64,000 nucleotides of DNA from Nissolia schottii (Eukaryota > Streptophyta > Magnoliopsida > Fabales > Fabaceae). The DNA lies in NCBI GenBank assembly GCA_003254905.1, contig QANU01076221.1, forward strand, positions 124,001 through 188,000. The letters run 5' to 3'. Below, piece after piece: positions 24,726 to 38,012 of the stretch; the first letter of the stretch is position 1, and each line of letters starts with the position of its first letter. The translations under genes and the position numbers were made by a program. The notes under the pieces are model-generated. The model made no database searches. It had not been told where the DNA came from and saw nothing but the letters and a program-made list of their open reading frames with translations.

Positions 24726-25845
24726 AATGTGTTTATGTTATCATGTTCATGTTATTTAAATCATTTTCATGGGAGTCGATCTATGATAGAACTGTACATC
24801 AGCGACATTCCACGTTGACCCTGGTATACCTTGTACGATCATAATGTAGAATAGGATTTAGACATGTAGAATAATTAGGACAAGATCGTGTAGCTTACAT
24901 ATAGGCATCCCGTGAGACCCAGTGTCATGTATCATGTAGATTAGGGCAAGACTGTGAGGCCCAAACATTATCATAAACAACTAAATTGTATTGTTCGAAT
25001 TCATCTATCTAGTGAACTCCCTAATTTAATTGCGTTTTAAATGTTTTATGTACTATGTAATATAAGCTGTATAATGTTTTTGATTTATATTATATTATGT
25101 ATTGTATATGCTTGTCATGTCTACGAAATGTTGCACGTCATGTGAGGCCTGTCATTCACTCACTGAGTGATGACTCGCCCCTCATCAACCTTTTTTTTTA
25201 TAGCGTTGACAAAGATACTCCTCGCGTTCAATAGATTCCAACAAATCAGATCCTTGGTGAGCTTCACGTTGCCTTGGAGTTATCCTTAGTCATATTTTAG
25301 TTATTTTGTTCATTTATTTTTATCTTAGTCATTAGAGTACTCCAGTAAACTACAAGCAGAGGATTGCGTATTTTTAATTATCTAATTTTCGTATTTTATA
25401 CAAGGATTAATTTATTTCATTTATGAAGTTTAGTTTATTTTAAGAGATTTTCTTTATATTTGTTTATAAAACGTTATATGTTTTTATGATTAACACGTTA
25501 GGAAACTTTCGTAAGAAAACTAATTCGCAATGTGTTGTGGCGATTTCTAGAGTGGTCACTATATTTGACCTTTCCCCACAAAAAAAAAATTGAATGTATC
25601 TATTGCCATTAATCATCATGAAGATTAGTATTGTAACATAGATTCCCCTGATACATTTTTATTAAATATTCGTAATAGTAACCAAAGAAAAAAAAGAAAG
25701 CGTAATAGTAATTGATCATTATGTTGATATTCCTCCAACAACAAAGTTTAGCACAATTGACAAATAGTTGAGGTCCTTAAACATTTATTGAGAGATACAT
25801 GTCTGCTTTAGTGATCTCAAAGTCTCGAAGAATGATTAGTTATTC
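24726..25845. other. Probable degraded LTR-type sequence
   Basis: No gene. Phrases such as cactgagtgatgactcgcccc (about 25160-25181) and a run of polyadenylation-like sequence resemble gypsy LTR DNA, but I could not find paired ends or a duplication. Treat as unclassified repeat-like spacer. Confidence 0.35.
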
Positions 25846-28800
25846 TTGGCTACGGACACCTCTGTGAAATCAAAAAAATTAATGTTGATATTCCGGGGAG
25901 ATTATAATTTTAGCCAAACAAAGCAGTTGGCTAGTTGCAAAACATGTAAACATCACGTAGAACTTTGCTTAGTTAGCACAATACATAATTTGCTTGCTTT
26001 CAGAAGTGGCACAATATCAATAAACACGACTGATAAGATATTTAACCAACTTGAGATGAGATGTGAACATGCATACTACTATATATTGCTTGTACGTAAT
26101 TTAGTGCAACCCTTTTTACAAGTCTATTCTGAAGCATTAATTTTGAAAAGCGACAGTAGTAATGAATATTGGAGAAAAAGTGGGAAAGGGCAAGCATGCA
26201 AATTGAACCACTTGCCTCTAATGGTTTATGTCATGAAAGCCAAAGCCAAAGCCAAAGCCATTTGGCCAAGAGGCACACACAAATTTCGTATGGATGATTT
26301 GAGTCTATATCTGAACGCACGCGTTAAGCGTAAATTAAGCATGTTTGGATAATTACTGCAGGGGCCCCAAGTGGTGTGCAAATTGCAAACCGTTGGCGGG
26401 TGTGTATTAACCAAACCAAACAGAGTACTACTGCACGTACTGTTCAACTAGCTACTAACTACTACTAGCAAATTGTGTTCGTTTATAGGTCTACAGTGCA
26501 TATATATATTGACCAAATTAATAATACCATAACAGCTATCTGTTTTCCCTTTTCTTCTTTTTTTCCTTTTTAATTTAACCGTCTATTTTCTGATAAAATT
26601 TAAAGTTTCCAACCTATGTTTAGTTCACATTTTAAGATAATATTATTTTTTTAATAGTATTTTATATATTAATGATTACATGCAATTTATAAATCAAGCT
26701 CTCACGCTTAAAATTGAACGAGTAAAGCTACTTGGATAAAAATATTGTCAGAATTTTAAAAAATTTAACAGAATAATTAGATAAGTAAATAAATTAAAAA
26801 TCATTCATTAATTTAATGGTTAAAAATCATGTAACATTACATTATTATGAAATATTTTTTGATGACATAGTATTTTTTAAAATGAACACATGAGCTGTTA
26901 GTCTAGTTGAAGAAATAAGTGATTTAATTCAAAAAAAATTTAGTTTAAGAGAGAGAATTGCTTTACATTACAGTCATCTAATATCTAGTTCTATATGCCA
27001 TATGTACTCATAAGTATTTCCAGCATATCTGCTTGTACCGCTGTATTTCATACGTAATGGGGAATTGTCGAATTCGTCGACGTACGGATGACAACAGCTT
27101 TTGCTAACCTGTCAACTAGAGGGATCAATGTGGAGTTCAACATTTTAATTAATTTTGCCGTAGACAAAACCATTCACGCACGATTTGTGCCAAGCAGATT
27201 AGCTCCTTGCTTAACTTGAGGATAGAGACAAGTGAATAGTGCTAACTTTGACTTGTAATCCAAATTCCCACCTAGATAATACATTCCGACTTGTAATTCG
27301 AATTTAAACATAATTGTATCATGTTAAGAAAAGAGATCGACCCATCCATAAAACTTAAAAGTAAACTCAATTTTTCATTTTAAGGTCACACCAATTTATC
27401 TCTCTTAACCGGCCGGACATAGTCATTGTAATATTAAAACCAATATGAAATTATTCAAATCCAAAATGTTGAGTAAACACAATGCTAGTCTAAAAACAAA
27501 TGGTTAAGTCAAATAAACTAGAGTTGAATATGGTTTAGCTTTTACAAGGGGCGGCATATATTTAAATTTTCGAAGGTCCATATTAGATGAAACGGTGAAA
27601 TATATATATCTTCCATAATATTAGGAATGAGGCCGACTCAAATTTAACTTGAAGAAACCCGAGTCATCATTGGTAGCCACCGGCCTGTGCCTGTTGGCCA
27701 AAATGCAGACTCACACACACACACACACATATATGGAGGGGCCTCACAGCTATAAATTGCTTTGTTTGCTTCTTTTACCTTATGTGTATATATTTTTTAT
27801 TATATTAAATTTCGACGTTAATGTTAATTGCAATTTCTATTTTATTTGTCATCCGTGTTTTGGTTTAATGGACAGTACTGGACTTGACAGTGTGTGGCCT
27901 GTGGCGGTTATCCATTTTATCATCAAGAGATTCATTAATCGCCAACGTGGTTTTTTTTTTTTTCCGTTTTCTTTTAGTTTGAAGTTTGAACACATCGGCC
28001 CGCTTTTCTGACGTGTGATCATTTTTCCTTGTTGAAGTATTTAAACTGAGGAAAAATGAGATACTTTGTGAGACTATCATGTCTGTTTGTCTAACTCAAT
28101 ATGATTGTAGATATTGATATTCAAAGACATTTGTCACGTGTTCGAAGGTGTCCAAATAAAAATTTATCATTAGTTGTATCTAAGTGTATTTGAGCTATGT
28201 GCAAAAGTTTCTTGAACTGCGTAATTGCCATCATTTTAGTCATCATTCCTTATAACCGAGTCGTCATGACCAATCTATCATGTATTTGGTCAAAAACTTA
28301 AATTTTTTCTAAGTTCTTCATAACAGTAAGGTTTTGTAATTCTTATATTTCATTAGTCTCCCACTCTAAGACTAGGGGCATTGCAGTGAAGCATAGTATT
28401 GAGCTCAACTTGTCGTAATAAAAAATAAATGTTTAGTATAACATATAGTTAATAGGGTGAGTGTCACTGCCTCTTTAGTACTTCAATGTTAATATTTCAC
28501 AAATGTCCTTAATAATAAATTATGTTAATTTTTTTTGGTCTATTATCATTTGTTATAATTATATTCTAAACTTCAATTTAAATATATATAATAATTATAA
28601 GGGTTTACTCAGGTATCCATAAAATTTAAGGATATCAATATTATAACATCTAAAATTTCGCCATGCGTTCCACTAACTCAAATTATTTATTGTTTTAAAT
28701 TTGTGATTGACTCACAATCGTTCAAATACAATGAAGTATCAATACCTTCATAAAAGCTTAGGTGCCGAAGGAAAAATCATAATTATATTAATTAATATTA

Positions 28801-30680
28801 AATTATAAATTAACTATTCTTAATTTAAAACTTTTTAAATAATATCAATACATTAAATCAAGTTGATATTAATAAAAATTATTAGTAAAAATAATTTAAA
28901 TTTATTTGAAATGTTAAATATACTTTATAATTATTTAAATATGTTATTTAAAATGAAAAATGTTCTACTTCAACATAAAAATATCAAAATAACATTCAAT
29001 AATTTTTAGTGTTGTTTAACTAGTATAACATATTCTTTGAAATAATATTTTCATTTTAAATAAATATTTTTAAATAAATCTAAAATTTATTTAATATTTA
29101 AAATAAATTTAAATTATTTTTAATTATAATTTAATTAATATGAACTTGATTTAATGCATTGATATTATTTAAAAATAGTTAATTTATATTTAATATTAAT
29201 TAATATAATTATTAAATATAACTAATATAAATTTATAATATAGTAGTAACAAATGGTAATAGATAAAAGGAAAAAAAAAACTATTTGAGGGATATTAACA
29301 TTGAAAGCATTAAAGAGGGAATGACATTAGAAGTAAATCATATGAAATATTAAAAAAAATCTAAAATGCGTCTAAAATTAAAGGGATATACGTATATACG
29401 AAAAGCATGATTGATAATGGACGGAAATCATGTAGAGTAGTGGGAGACAGTAATTAGAAAAGATGTTAATGGTTATCGATATTTTTAATGGTTAGCCATA
29501 AGCCCACAAGCCATAGCTATTAAGTGGTTATCATAACAGATCTTTGCGTATGATAGAGCGCGGCAAAGAGGACCAAGTGGATTTATGGGAATGCCAAGGA
29601 TATTATTGTCTTGTCATAAAATAATAAAAAATTATCTCTTAATAAGACTAAATTTTAAGAATAATATTTGATAAATATATTGTAAATATGTTCTTTATAT
29701 TTAAAATCATCATAATAAACATAAATATTAAAAAAAATAACAATGACTATTAAAATTAAATATATATATATATATATATATTTATATTTTAACATTTAAA
29801 AGTTAACCGTAAAAACACGTTTGTTTTTTATTTAACAAATACAAAAAATTGATTTATATTTTCTAAGAGCAAAAGCAGAATCTCTAAAGTGTTACCAAAT
29901 CAAAGTGTTAGCATGTTTGGGAACTCCCTCAAATAGATTTTATTTTGAAAAGCAGTTGTTTAAAAAAAAATTGTTATGTTTGACAAACTAGTAAAAAATA
30001 AGCTATCAGCTTTTCTTTGGAATTTAAGCTGCTTTAGATAGAAAAAAGTTAAACCTATATAAAGTAAAAAAGTTGTTTGCTTTTTTATTAATTTTTTTTG
30101 TTTTTATTATTGATTCTAATTATCAAATATTATATAATATAAATATTTATTTTATATCTTTTTTTAATTTTATTTTTCATACCATCTAAACAAAATGAAT
30201 TATTTTAAAATTATTTTTCAGTTAAAATATCTAAACATAAATTAACTCTCACATAATTAATCATATAAAAAAATAATTATTAAAATAATAATGATTAAAA
30301 TAAGTTTAATTTTTTAACTTTTTTAAATCCACATAGTAGTGGGTAGTAGCAAAAAATAAAAATCATTTCTTATTATTATTATTATTATTATTAATATTAT
30401 TATTACCAATGCATACTATTATTTGAATGAGTCTAAAAACCTCTAATCCTTTTGAAAGGAATACTGTTTGGATACAAAGAGTTTAATTTAGAACTCAGGC
30501 CAGATTGAAAGCTTCAAAAGATTTATTTATGTTTTTTTAAAAAAGGAAGTCCCAAAACGAAATCGTTATGATGGTTCCCACTTTCCTCAAAGCCCAATCA
30601 AAGTAGAGAAAATGAAAGGGGGTTTGAATTGAAATACTCTTTGAGGCTTACGCTGACATCACACACAACACACAGCCAGT
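25846..30680. other. AT-rich gene-poor spacer
   Basis: It contains a (GCCAAA)4 tandem run near 26237-26260, a (CA)n tract at 27711-27729, the large inverted repeat described separately (28781-29210), a (TA)n tract near 29759-29780 and an (ATT)n tract at 30370-30405. A 168-codon open frame at 25846-26352 lacks an ATG at its start, shows no known domain and is not convincing as a gene. The right end (about 30600-30941) is the F-box gene's upstream region. Confidence 0.5.
28781..29210. repeat. Large imperfect inverted repeat (foldback element)
   Basis: The two halves are complementary over roughly 190-200 bases each. The left arm begins aattatattaattaatatt and the right arm ends with its exact complement. 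Internal blocks such as cattaaatcaagtt and aataatttaaatttatt recur inverted. The short centre lies near 29000. Indels of a few bases separate matched blocks. The extreme AT content weakens any statistical claim, but the ordered blocks are more than composition. A foldback MITE is the likeliest origin. Confidence 0.7.
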
Positions 30681-30719
30681 ATTGACTGTGTACCAGTCTC
30701 TATTATTCCTTGCTGCCTC

Positions 30720-30941
30720 CTACAATACACCAAAATTTCCCCAAAAGCACATATATGTGTATATATATATATATCCCCTATTTTTAGTTCTACCACTACA
30801 ATTTCATTCCGTAATCTCATCCACTCCTCACCCACCACCCTTTTATGACATTCTATCTAGGGGGTACACTCATACATCTTTATCTTTTTTATATTCAATT
30901 TCCTATCCCAAACCAAAATATAATTATTAAGTTCAATCAAT
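30720..30941 (+). promoter_or_regulatory. Upstream region and probable 5' UTR of the F-box gene
   Basis: An alternating TA tract near 30759-30774 could serve as a TATA region. It is followed by about 165 bases of CT/CA-rich leader up to the ATG at 30942. The transcription start is not visible from sequence. Confidence 0.35.
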
Positions 30942-31964
30942 ATGGCTTCATCATCATTCCCAAACACAGCCACCATTAGTGCTGATCATGATCATGGTTC
31001 AAGCTGCCCAGCAGCAGGCAACATCAGCACCCTCCACTCTGACATCATCAACACCCACATCCTCACCCGCCTCGACGGCGCTGCCCTCTCCTCCGCCTCC
31101 TCCTCCTCCTCCCACCTCCGCCGCCTCTGCACCCAGCCCCACCTCTGGCACTCCATCTGCTCCGCCACCTGGCCCTCCCTCGACCACCCCCTCGCCGCCC
31201 AAATCATCTCCACCTTCCCCAACTCCCACCGCTCCATCTTCTCCGACTCCTTCCCCTCCCCAAGCCAGCACAACAAGAACCCCCCGCCGCCTCCCTCGGC
31301 GGAACTCATCTCCGCCGTGGACATCTACTACAAGGGCAAAGCCGTCTTTTCCCGCGTCCAACGCACCGAAACCCACAAGGGGTGGTTCCTCTGCTGCCCT
31401 CTCTGGATCGACCTCCTGGACCCCAACGAAACGGTCCCGACCCCACTCAAATTCGCCAGAACCGAAGACGACGAGGAATGGCTTAACCACCTCGAGGACA
31501 GCCTGGCCCTCAGCTGGATCGCCATCGACCCCGCCCGGAAACGCGCCGCCAACCTCTCCAGCCGGCGGGCGGTGTCGGCTAGGCGCCACTGGCTGACCGG
31601 GGAGGCGGAGGTGGTGTACGCCGTCGGGATGGGCGAGGCGCAGTGCACGGTGAAGGTCACGTGCTGCGGGAAGCCCGGGGGTGAGATGCACGTGCGGGAG
31701 GTGAGCCTGACGATGGAGGATTTGGAGGGAAGGCACGTGATGGGGAGGGAGAGCATGGGAATCTTGCAAGGGGCGATGGAGAGCGAGAAGAGGAAGAGGG
31801 TTGGTGACGTGGAGGCCAAGGAGAGGTACCTCAGGTTCTGCGAGGCCAAGAGGGAGCGGAGAGAGACCAGGCTCAAGGGAGAGAGGCGGATGGACACTCT
31901 TGCCATGCTGGTGGCTGTTGCCGTTTTCGCCGCCTTCTTTTCCTTCCTCACCCATTTTGTTTGA
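30942..31964 (+). CDS. Intronless F-box protein with C-terminal membrane anchor (At2g27310-like)
   Basis: A single 340-codon exon. An F-box-like segment spans about residues 29-70 (LHSDIINTHILTRLDG, then a Ser-rich stretch and PHLWHSICSATWP). A middle region carries conserved-looking DIYYKGKAVFSR and GWFLCCPLWIDLLDP motifs, and a basic helix lies near residues 280-318. The last about 20 residues are strongly hydrophobic (LAMLVAVAVFAAFFSFL), a tail anchor. This layout matches the plant F-box group of At2g27310/At2g36090. Such proteins bind SKP1 and recruit substrates to an SCF ubiquitin ligase; membrane location is inferred from the tail. The coding sequence is very GC-rich compared with its surroundings. 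As a side effect the opposite strand is open for 340 codons too (30999-32021). I regard that as a shadow. The first ATG is used. Confidence 0.87.
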   Translation: MASSSFPNTATISADHDHGSSCPAAGNISTLHSDIINTHILTRLDGAALSSASSSSSHLRRLCTQPHLWHSICSATWPSLDHPLAAQIISTFPNSHRSIFSDSFPSPSQHNKNPPPPPSAELISAVDIYYKGKAVFSRVQRTETHKGWFLCCPLWIDLLDPNETVPTPLKFARTEDDEEWLNHLEDSLALSWIAIDPARKRAANLSSRRAVSARRHWLTGEAEVVYAVGMGEAQCTVKVTCCGKPGGEMHVREVSLTMEDLEGRHVMGRESMGILQGAMESEKRKRVGDVEAKERYLRFCEAKRERRETRLKGERRMDTLAMLVAVAVFAAFFSFLTHFV

Positions 31965-34165
31965 AAGCTTTTGGGGCCTTGGTGGCAGCTGTAAAGAACA
32001 GAGGAGAACAGAACAGAACAAACAATATCATTCCTCTTTAGCTTGTTGATTCAATTTTTTCTCTCTTTCTTTCTTTCGTTCTTTCTTTCTTTTGCCATAC
32101 TGTACATTAATCTTACTTGTTGCTTTCTGCAAATGCAATAATATTTACATTACATGTATCCCTCTTTCTATCAAGCCTAAATACCATAAATATGAGAAAC
32201 GGAATATCCTTTTAGCAATGACTAGAGCCCCGGTTTAATTTTGTTTTTTTATCTTTGTAATATCAAATCAAGACACTTCTATATTGGTGTTGGTGATCAT
32301 GATACTTGTCATTGTGCTTTTGGCCACTCATCAATCTGAATTTAATAACATTGTTGTCATAATTTTGCCCAATTTGATGAGTGTCTGATGCAGGCGTGTC
32401 AGATTCTTAGATTAGCTGTCATTGCAAGAGAATTCTTTACTCAAAGAATCAAATGAAAGAATAAAACTCACTCTTTTTTTTATTGATGCTTCTTAAACTA
32501 TTTAGTGTAAAGCGTCTAAGTTAAATCAAACCAGATTGCAAAGTAAAAAAGGAGAGAAACAACATAACTTGAACTTGACCAAATTCCATTAATAACTTGA
32601 ACTCAAAGTACAGAAACAAGATTACAAATGAAATCCTTTGGATGTTGTGCACAAGAGGTTGGATAGAACTAATCACGAAATGGTCTTGAATAACTAATAA
32701 AGTAAGGGACAGAGAACATAAAAACTTGAATGTAAAAAGTGCACGAATGGTAAAGACAAACTGTTTTTTTTTTAATAAAAAATAAAAATTAAGGTAGATC
32801 TTGTGAAGAAAAAAAACGTGTATTTATTTTATTTTAGTTTAGTTTATTAGTTAACGTTGACTTTATGCTTGCACACAATTTAAACCTAAAAAATAAACAA
32901 ACAAACATCAAACTAGTTGAGTGTGTCTATATAAAAAGGTTGTGGTGTCAGCAACAGGGCCATTAGGAACAATAGCCACTTGATCAATAATGCTGAAAGC
33001 AGGGTATAATAATAGAACAAAAACATCGACCAAAAATTAGGTAATATATTATTTTCTTTGAACAGACAAACAGAAAAGAAGAATGAATCATTTTATCTGT
33101 ATTTTTTGTATGACAAGATTATGTGTAATTTTTTTATTATTTATGTCATGCATATGTCTCATCTTTTGAATTGATGGTGAGAGATTACGCATGATCTTAT
33201 TATGTGAAAAATATACATAAGATAATCCTCTCCCAAATGAAAATGAGAGAGATTAAGCTGAGGAAAGGGAAGGCAATGGATGCGGACTTGTTATGTCTCT
33301 CACTGCTTTCGTATTGTTTTGGTTTGTGATAATGAATGATGAGAAGGAAAATACAAGACTTTGTGTACATTGTCCACTTTAAAATTTCTTTCTGAATAAC
33401 TTGTTAAAATCTGGTTAAAAAATGATTGATTTCAATTCCAATGCATCATTCTCAATAGCTTTGAAATTCAGTACGCATTGATTATTGTAGGCCGGACTGA
33501 ACGTCGATATTTTATTCTGGATTTAGGACTTTCTATTTATTTATTTATATAATTTGGGATTCAAAATAAAAAAGGTTACATAAAAGATTATAGATCTCAG
33601 CCCTCATATAAGAATGACATTCAAGATCAAGATTCTATCAGTCAATTCAACTAAAACAATAGCGATATACTAATATTCACACGTAATTTTAGAATTAAGA
33701 ATTTAATTACATACTGTCAAAGAGTTTTCTTTTTAATTTTAGAATTTTAGAATTAAGAATTTAATTACATACTGTCAAAGAGTTTACCAAAAAAACAAAA
33801 GAGCTTTTAATTTTGAAATATTGTTACTACAAAACCTTTACATTTTACATCAACCAATTATATAATATGATACATAATACACTAAAGTGAGGGTTTTCAC
33901 TTTATAATTTTTTAACGGGGAGGAATTAAAAGTCTTTATTCTAATACAATATAAGGGATTCTTGCCTTGGAGCAGGGATGGAGGGACTCACCTCTTATCC
34001 CAACCGCGCTCTAGTCCCTCTAAACAAGGGTTGTTAGCTTGTTAACATACAAATAAAAACTTAACAAGTGTAAACATAAAAGAATTTATTAATAATACAT
34101 GGACACTGAAAATCAAGGTTGATCCGTTCCATTGGAGAAAAGAATGATACTTTTAATTCTCATTT
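31965..34165. other. F-box 3' UTR and AT-rich spacer
   Basis: A CTTT-type simple repeat lies at about 32060-32095 in the probable 3' UTR. A 41-bp direct repeat occurs at 33687-33727 and 33745-33785. No gene, RNA or transposon end was recognised elsewhere. Confidence 0.5.
33687..33785. repeat. Two-copy 41-bp direct repeat
   Basis: The block starting ttttagaattaag and ending gtcaaagagttt is repeated exactly with a 58-bp offset. The spacer also repeats part of the start. It is a local duplication, perhaps replication slippage. Confidence 0.9.
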
Positions 34166-35051
34166 ATTTTTGTTAGGATCGCCAAAATTTGCGACGCGAC
34201 CAGAAGGCTTGAAAGGAAATAGAGGCGAATTTAAGTAATGATAATACGAGCAATCGTCGAAAATAATGTTGGTGACATGAATGCTGAGATAAAGTTGGCG
34301 ACATGAATAGCAACCTAATAAGTTAGTCGCGACAGAAAGAGTCGAAGTTAGTGATAAATGACAGGCGACAGAAATCAGCCTTGGAATGGTTGGTTATATA
34401 TTAAGGTCGCTAGCCAAGTAGAATACTACTATGCGACCAATGAATTAGAAGATGTACCGAGTCTAGACCATCGCAAGTATGAAAAGTTACCCAAAAAATG
34501 ATGGTCGCACTAGAGTAGCAATAGTCCTATATGAGACTAGGATTGAGACACGGTTTAAGACTTGATGAGAAAAGTATGATACGTTTCAAAAGTAGTCTTT
34601 TGGGATGGAACGATTATCAACAGATATATCTTATAACGAAGGTAATTTCCCATCTGACGTGGCACACGAAGGGTAATAACTACCCAGAGCTTGGCGTGCA
34701 TACGAAGGACAAGTGACTAGAAAACCGTTGCACGTACGTGTCATGCTTGGTGGCTTAACTGGTCCAGATTTTTCGGACCACAACAGGTCGAGTGATAATC
34801 GTCACAGAGCAGGAGAATGACGGTTAGAGGCCCTGAAATTCTATAAATAGAGAGCTCCAAGAACGAATTAGGAGGTGATTCATTGATTATGAAATACTCA
34901 CATAAGTCCCCTGACGGCAACAATAGTACACGAAAACCCAATGTATGTCACCTTCCTTTACTTTTCTAAATTTTACTTCTTGCTTCAGTAGGAGTAGTTA
35001 TTAGTTCCTAGTTCTTTACTGCTTTTTTTTCTTTATCATTTGTACGTTTAA

Positions 35052-36851
35052 TGTAACACCCTAGCTAGCTAGTCCACACTTAAGTCACAAATTTGCTTAC
35101 TAAGTTGTTATCTACTTTGGTTGGGATAGTACTTAGTCCCAATTAAACATTTGAAAGTATAGTTACTTAGAAAATACGGACGAATTTTAAACTTTAATTT
35201 ATATATCTTATGGTACAAAGTAGAGCCTCGTATTCATAGAATATGTAATGTGAGCAGTAATGTAACATGCTTAACTAACATTAAAGGAGATAATAAATAA
35301 TTAAGCATAGTACCAACCATTGGTCCATATCATATATTCACAATCAGATACACAAAATATTAACATAGTTGTCATGTACATATATTTAACACAAAAGTAG
35401 TACTATCATATAGGGTCTACTAGCTACAAGCCTATTCTTCGGCTCCTTCCTCGAGGTATTGCTCCTCCTCGTTCTGTTCGACTTCTTGCTCCACCTCGAA
35501 TCCTGAAGTCATGAAGGAGTGGGGTGAGAACATGGCGCTCTCAGTGGGAAACCAGAGGATCTGAGGAACTTCTTATTATCATTGATGATTCAGGCCGCTC
35601 AGGGATCTCTAAGTGTCACAGTTATACTAAAGCCCTACTAGTTATTAATGTTCATACTAAGCCTGAGCAGCTTTATCTATATTACTAGGTGACTGGGGGA
35701 CCTATACTTTCATTAACTACGTCGTATGTTCTCTAGTCTAACTCCTAAGTCATATAATATCACATAGTTTACATAGCTACACTACTGCAAGAATCTCATT
35801 TTCTGAAAATTGGTATAAGCTTCAGCTGGTATCCACTTATACTTATGCTCTACAAGGATGGCCTTATAAGCATATTCGCCCTCGTCCTTATAGCAGTGGT
35901 CACACGGCTATAACCACGCTTACAGCCCGCATCGTGGCGACCAGGTAGCGCTGAACCTGAATGGTCTGGACCATGAGTAAATCGCCAATCACGACCGAGG
36001 TTACCACCCTGGGATGGCATTGGGGTCAGACCTGGGACTCGACAAGGACTAAGACCTTCCCCAAAAACTGAGCCTAGACCCTTTTAGAGGGGGTTTTCTC
36101 TCATCATCATCATGTGCACAGTTCGATCTTTGATGCAACAGTTCATATAAGCACAATTCAATACCTCATGTCATCATCTTCATTGTCCATCACATCATAT
36201 AACATATAACTTCACATATAAGGAGCATAATCTCATGTCTTAAACAGAACAAACGTAACCCTAGCAACTAGCAAAACAGACGTCTGGTTTCTGTCAGAAA
36301 TTAGCGATCATAAACTGGAGAGGTCCAAGACCTTACCCCAAGGTTTTTGATAGTCCTAAGATCATTTCCAATGTCTAAAATTTCAGATTCTGACCTCAGC
36401 ATTACGGAATTCCAATTTTACCCATTTTCCCAAAATTACCCTTTCACCCCCGTAAACGTTCTGTTTTCTTTGGAATTTTTGTTCTCAAAAACCCGATGGA
36501 CTCAAGACTTGCCCTTAAGGTTTTTGATAGTTCTAAACCCATATTTTCTGAAAACAAACCCAGTTTTTCAGTCCCAAGACGTGAAATTCCCGTTTTGCCC
36601 TTTTTCTTAAAAACCCTATTTTCCTCGTGTTGGCTGAGAAATTCATCAGGGACTCCAAAAATCATAAAACTTGACATCCCAACTCAATTTTTCGTGTAAA
36701 ATCCAAAAATAACATTAGTTTTTCATGATAAAAATCTAAGCCTATAGATCCCTTCAAAATCGTGTCATATACCTATTTCCGTCGTAGGCTTTCCTAAATT
36801 CTGATAGAGTCACAGACAGCACCAGCAGATACAGACAATCATGAACAACAT

Positions 36852-36886
<35 letters not shown>

Positions 36887-38012
36887 CCAAGGTCACATAA
36901 AATCCATCCTAAGATCATATATCATCTAGCAAAACCTCATACTTTCATACTCATATTCTGATAAACATAAGCAAATCCTATTTCTAACAATTATTCCAAC
37001 AATTTCCAGATCTGCAGAAACTTCCAAATACAAGTATAATCAATTGTCATATTCAAGAACATCACTTATCAGTTAAAAACTAACATATTCTAACACAACC
37101 ATAGCACAATCATCATCATACATCCTAAATCACATAGACAGTGATTATGTCGGTTTACCCACGTTTGCTCTTGCTGCAACTGGTTCAGCTATTTTGTGCA
37201 GACTTTGCTTGGTTGCCTCCAAGCTCTTACCCTTGGAATAGAAGTATGAGAGAGGTTTCTAAGACACTAGGGAAATTTGTGATGTTAGGGTTTAGGAAAC
37301 TTGGATTAGGTTTTGTGAGGAAAGTCTCTGACTTAGTGTTTGGACAATGTAACAACTGAATGTGTAATTGGACAGAGTTTGGCGAAGGCTTCTTATTTTT
37401 TTTCCTCTTCAAAAAATTCAGATTTAGGGGTATTTATAGGCCTTGGGGCCGAATTTTTCATGCCCAAAATGTCCTTGGGCATAATTATGATTATGCCCCT
37501 ATGTTTATGTCATCCATGACATCACCTAACTGAGTCACCATGTGACTCACTATGTTGGACTTTGACTTGGCCAAGTGGCCACCCTCTTGGCCGTGTATGG
37601 CCTTGTGTCTTGGCCACTTGTGTGGCTGAGAATTAAAGGGCCTCCGGCAGATCAATTTTGATCAGATTTTATCATTCCCGGTTTCTGTACTTTGCGTACA
37701 GCTGTTCTAAAAATATTCTGATCACGTCTTTGTGATCCTCTAATTTTTCTAAGTAATAGCATAGGTTCACTTGGTGTATTTGTGAATTCTTGTCTGTAGT
37801 TGTACGTTTTACGGATACTTTAGACGCGCGGTTATACTCAGACGATAAAAATGGTTTATTCTAGTGTCTGTAAAATTTTGAGAAAACGAGTAGAATTATT
37901 TCTACAGACAATTTTAATTCTAAGGGTCATTATTCCCAATGGCTCAACCAAAATAGAAATACCTAGATATTTATCTAGCGAGATTTTGCTAAGGAGAAAG
38001 CGGGATGTTACA
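35052..38012 (-). mobile_element. Inner solo LTR, 2961 bp, minus orientation
   Basis: Inverted ends TGTAACACC...GGATGTTACA enclose 2961 bp. The flanks are tttaa at 35047-35051 and 38013-38017, a perfect 5-bp target duplication. On the minus strand a TATA box, cctataaata, lies at 37431-37440, and the minus-strand 5' end (tgtaacatcccgct) resembles Tekay/Del-type gypsy LTRs as I remember them. No coding region adjoins it, so it is a solo LTR. It sits inside the outer LTR and is therefore younger. Internal open frames (such as 36347-36610) show no domain. Confidence 0.85.
36851..36886. repeat. (CA)n(TA)n microsatellite inside the inner LTR
   Basis: About 13 CA units followed by about 5 TA units. 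Confidence 0.95.

Noticed and set aside
25846..26352. 168-codon open frame on the plus strand
   Set aside because: It starts at TTG, has no recognisable domain or splice context, and lies in repeat-like AT-rich DNA.
30682..30930. 82-codon frame just upstream of the F-box ATG
   Set aside because: It begins at TTG and encodes simple-sequence-like peptide; leader DNA is the better reading.
30999..32021. 340-codon antisense frame opposite the F-box gene
   Set aside because: No domain; a shadow of a GC-rich coding exon.
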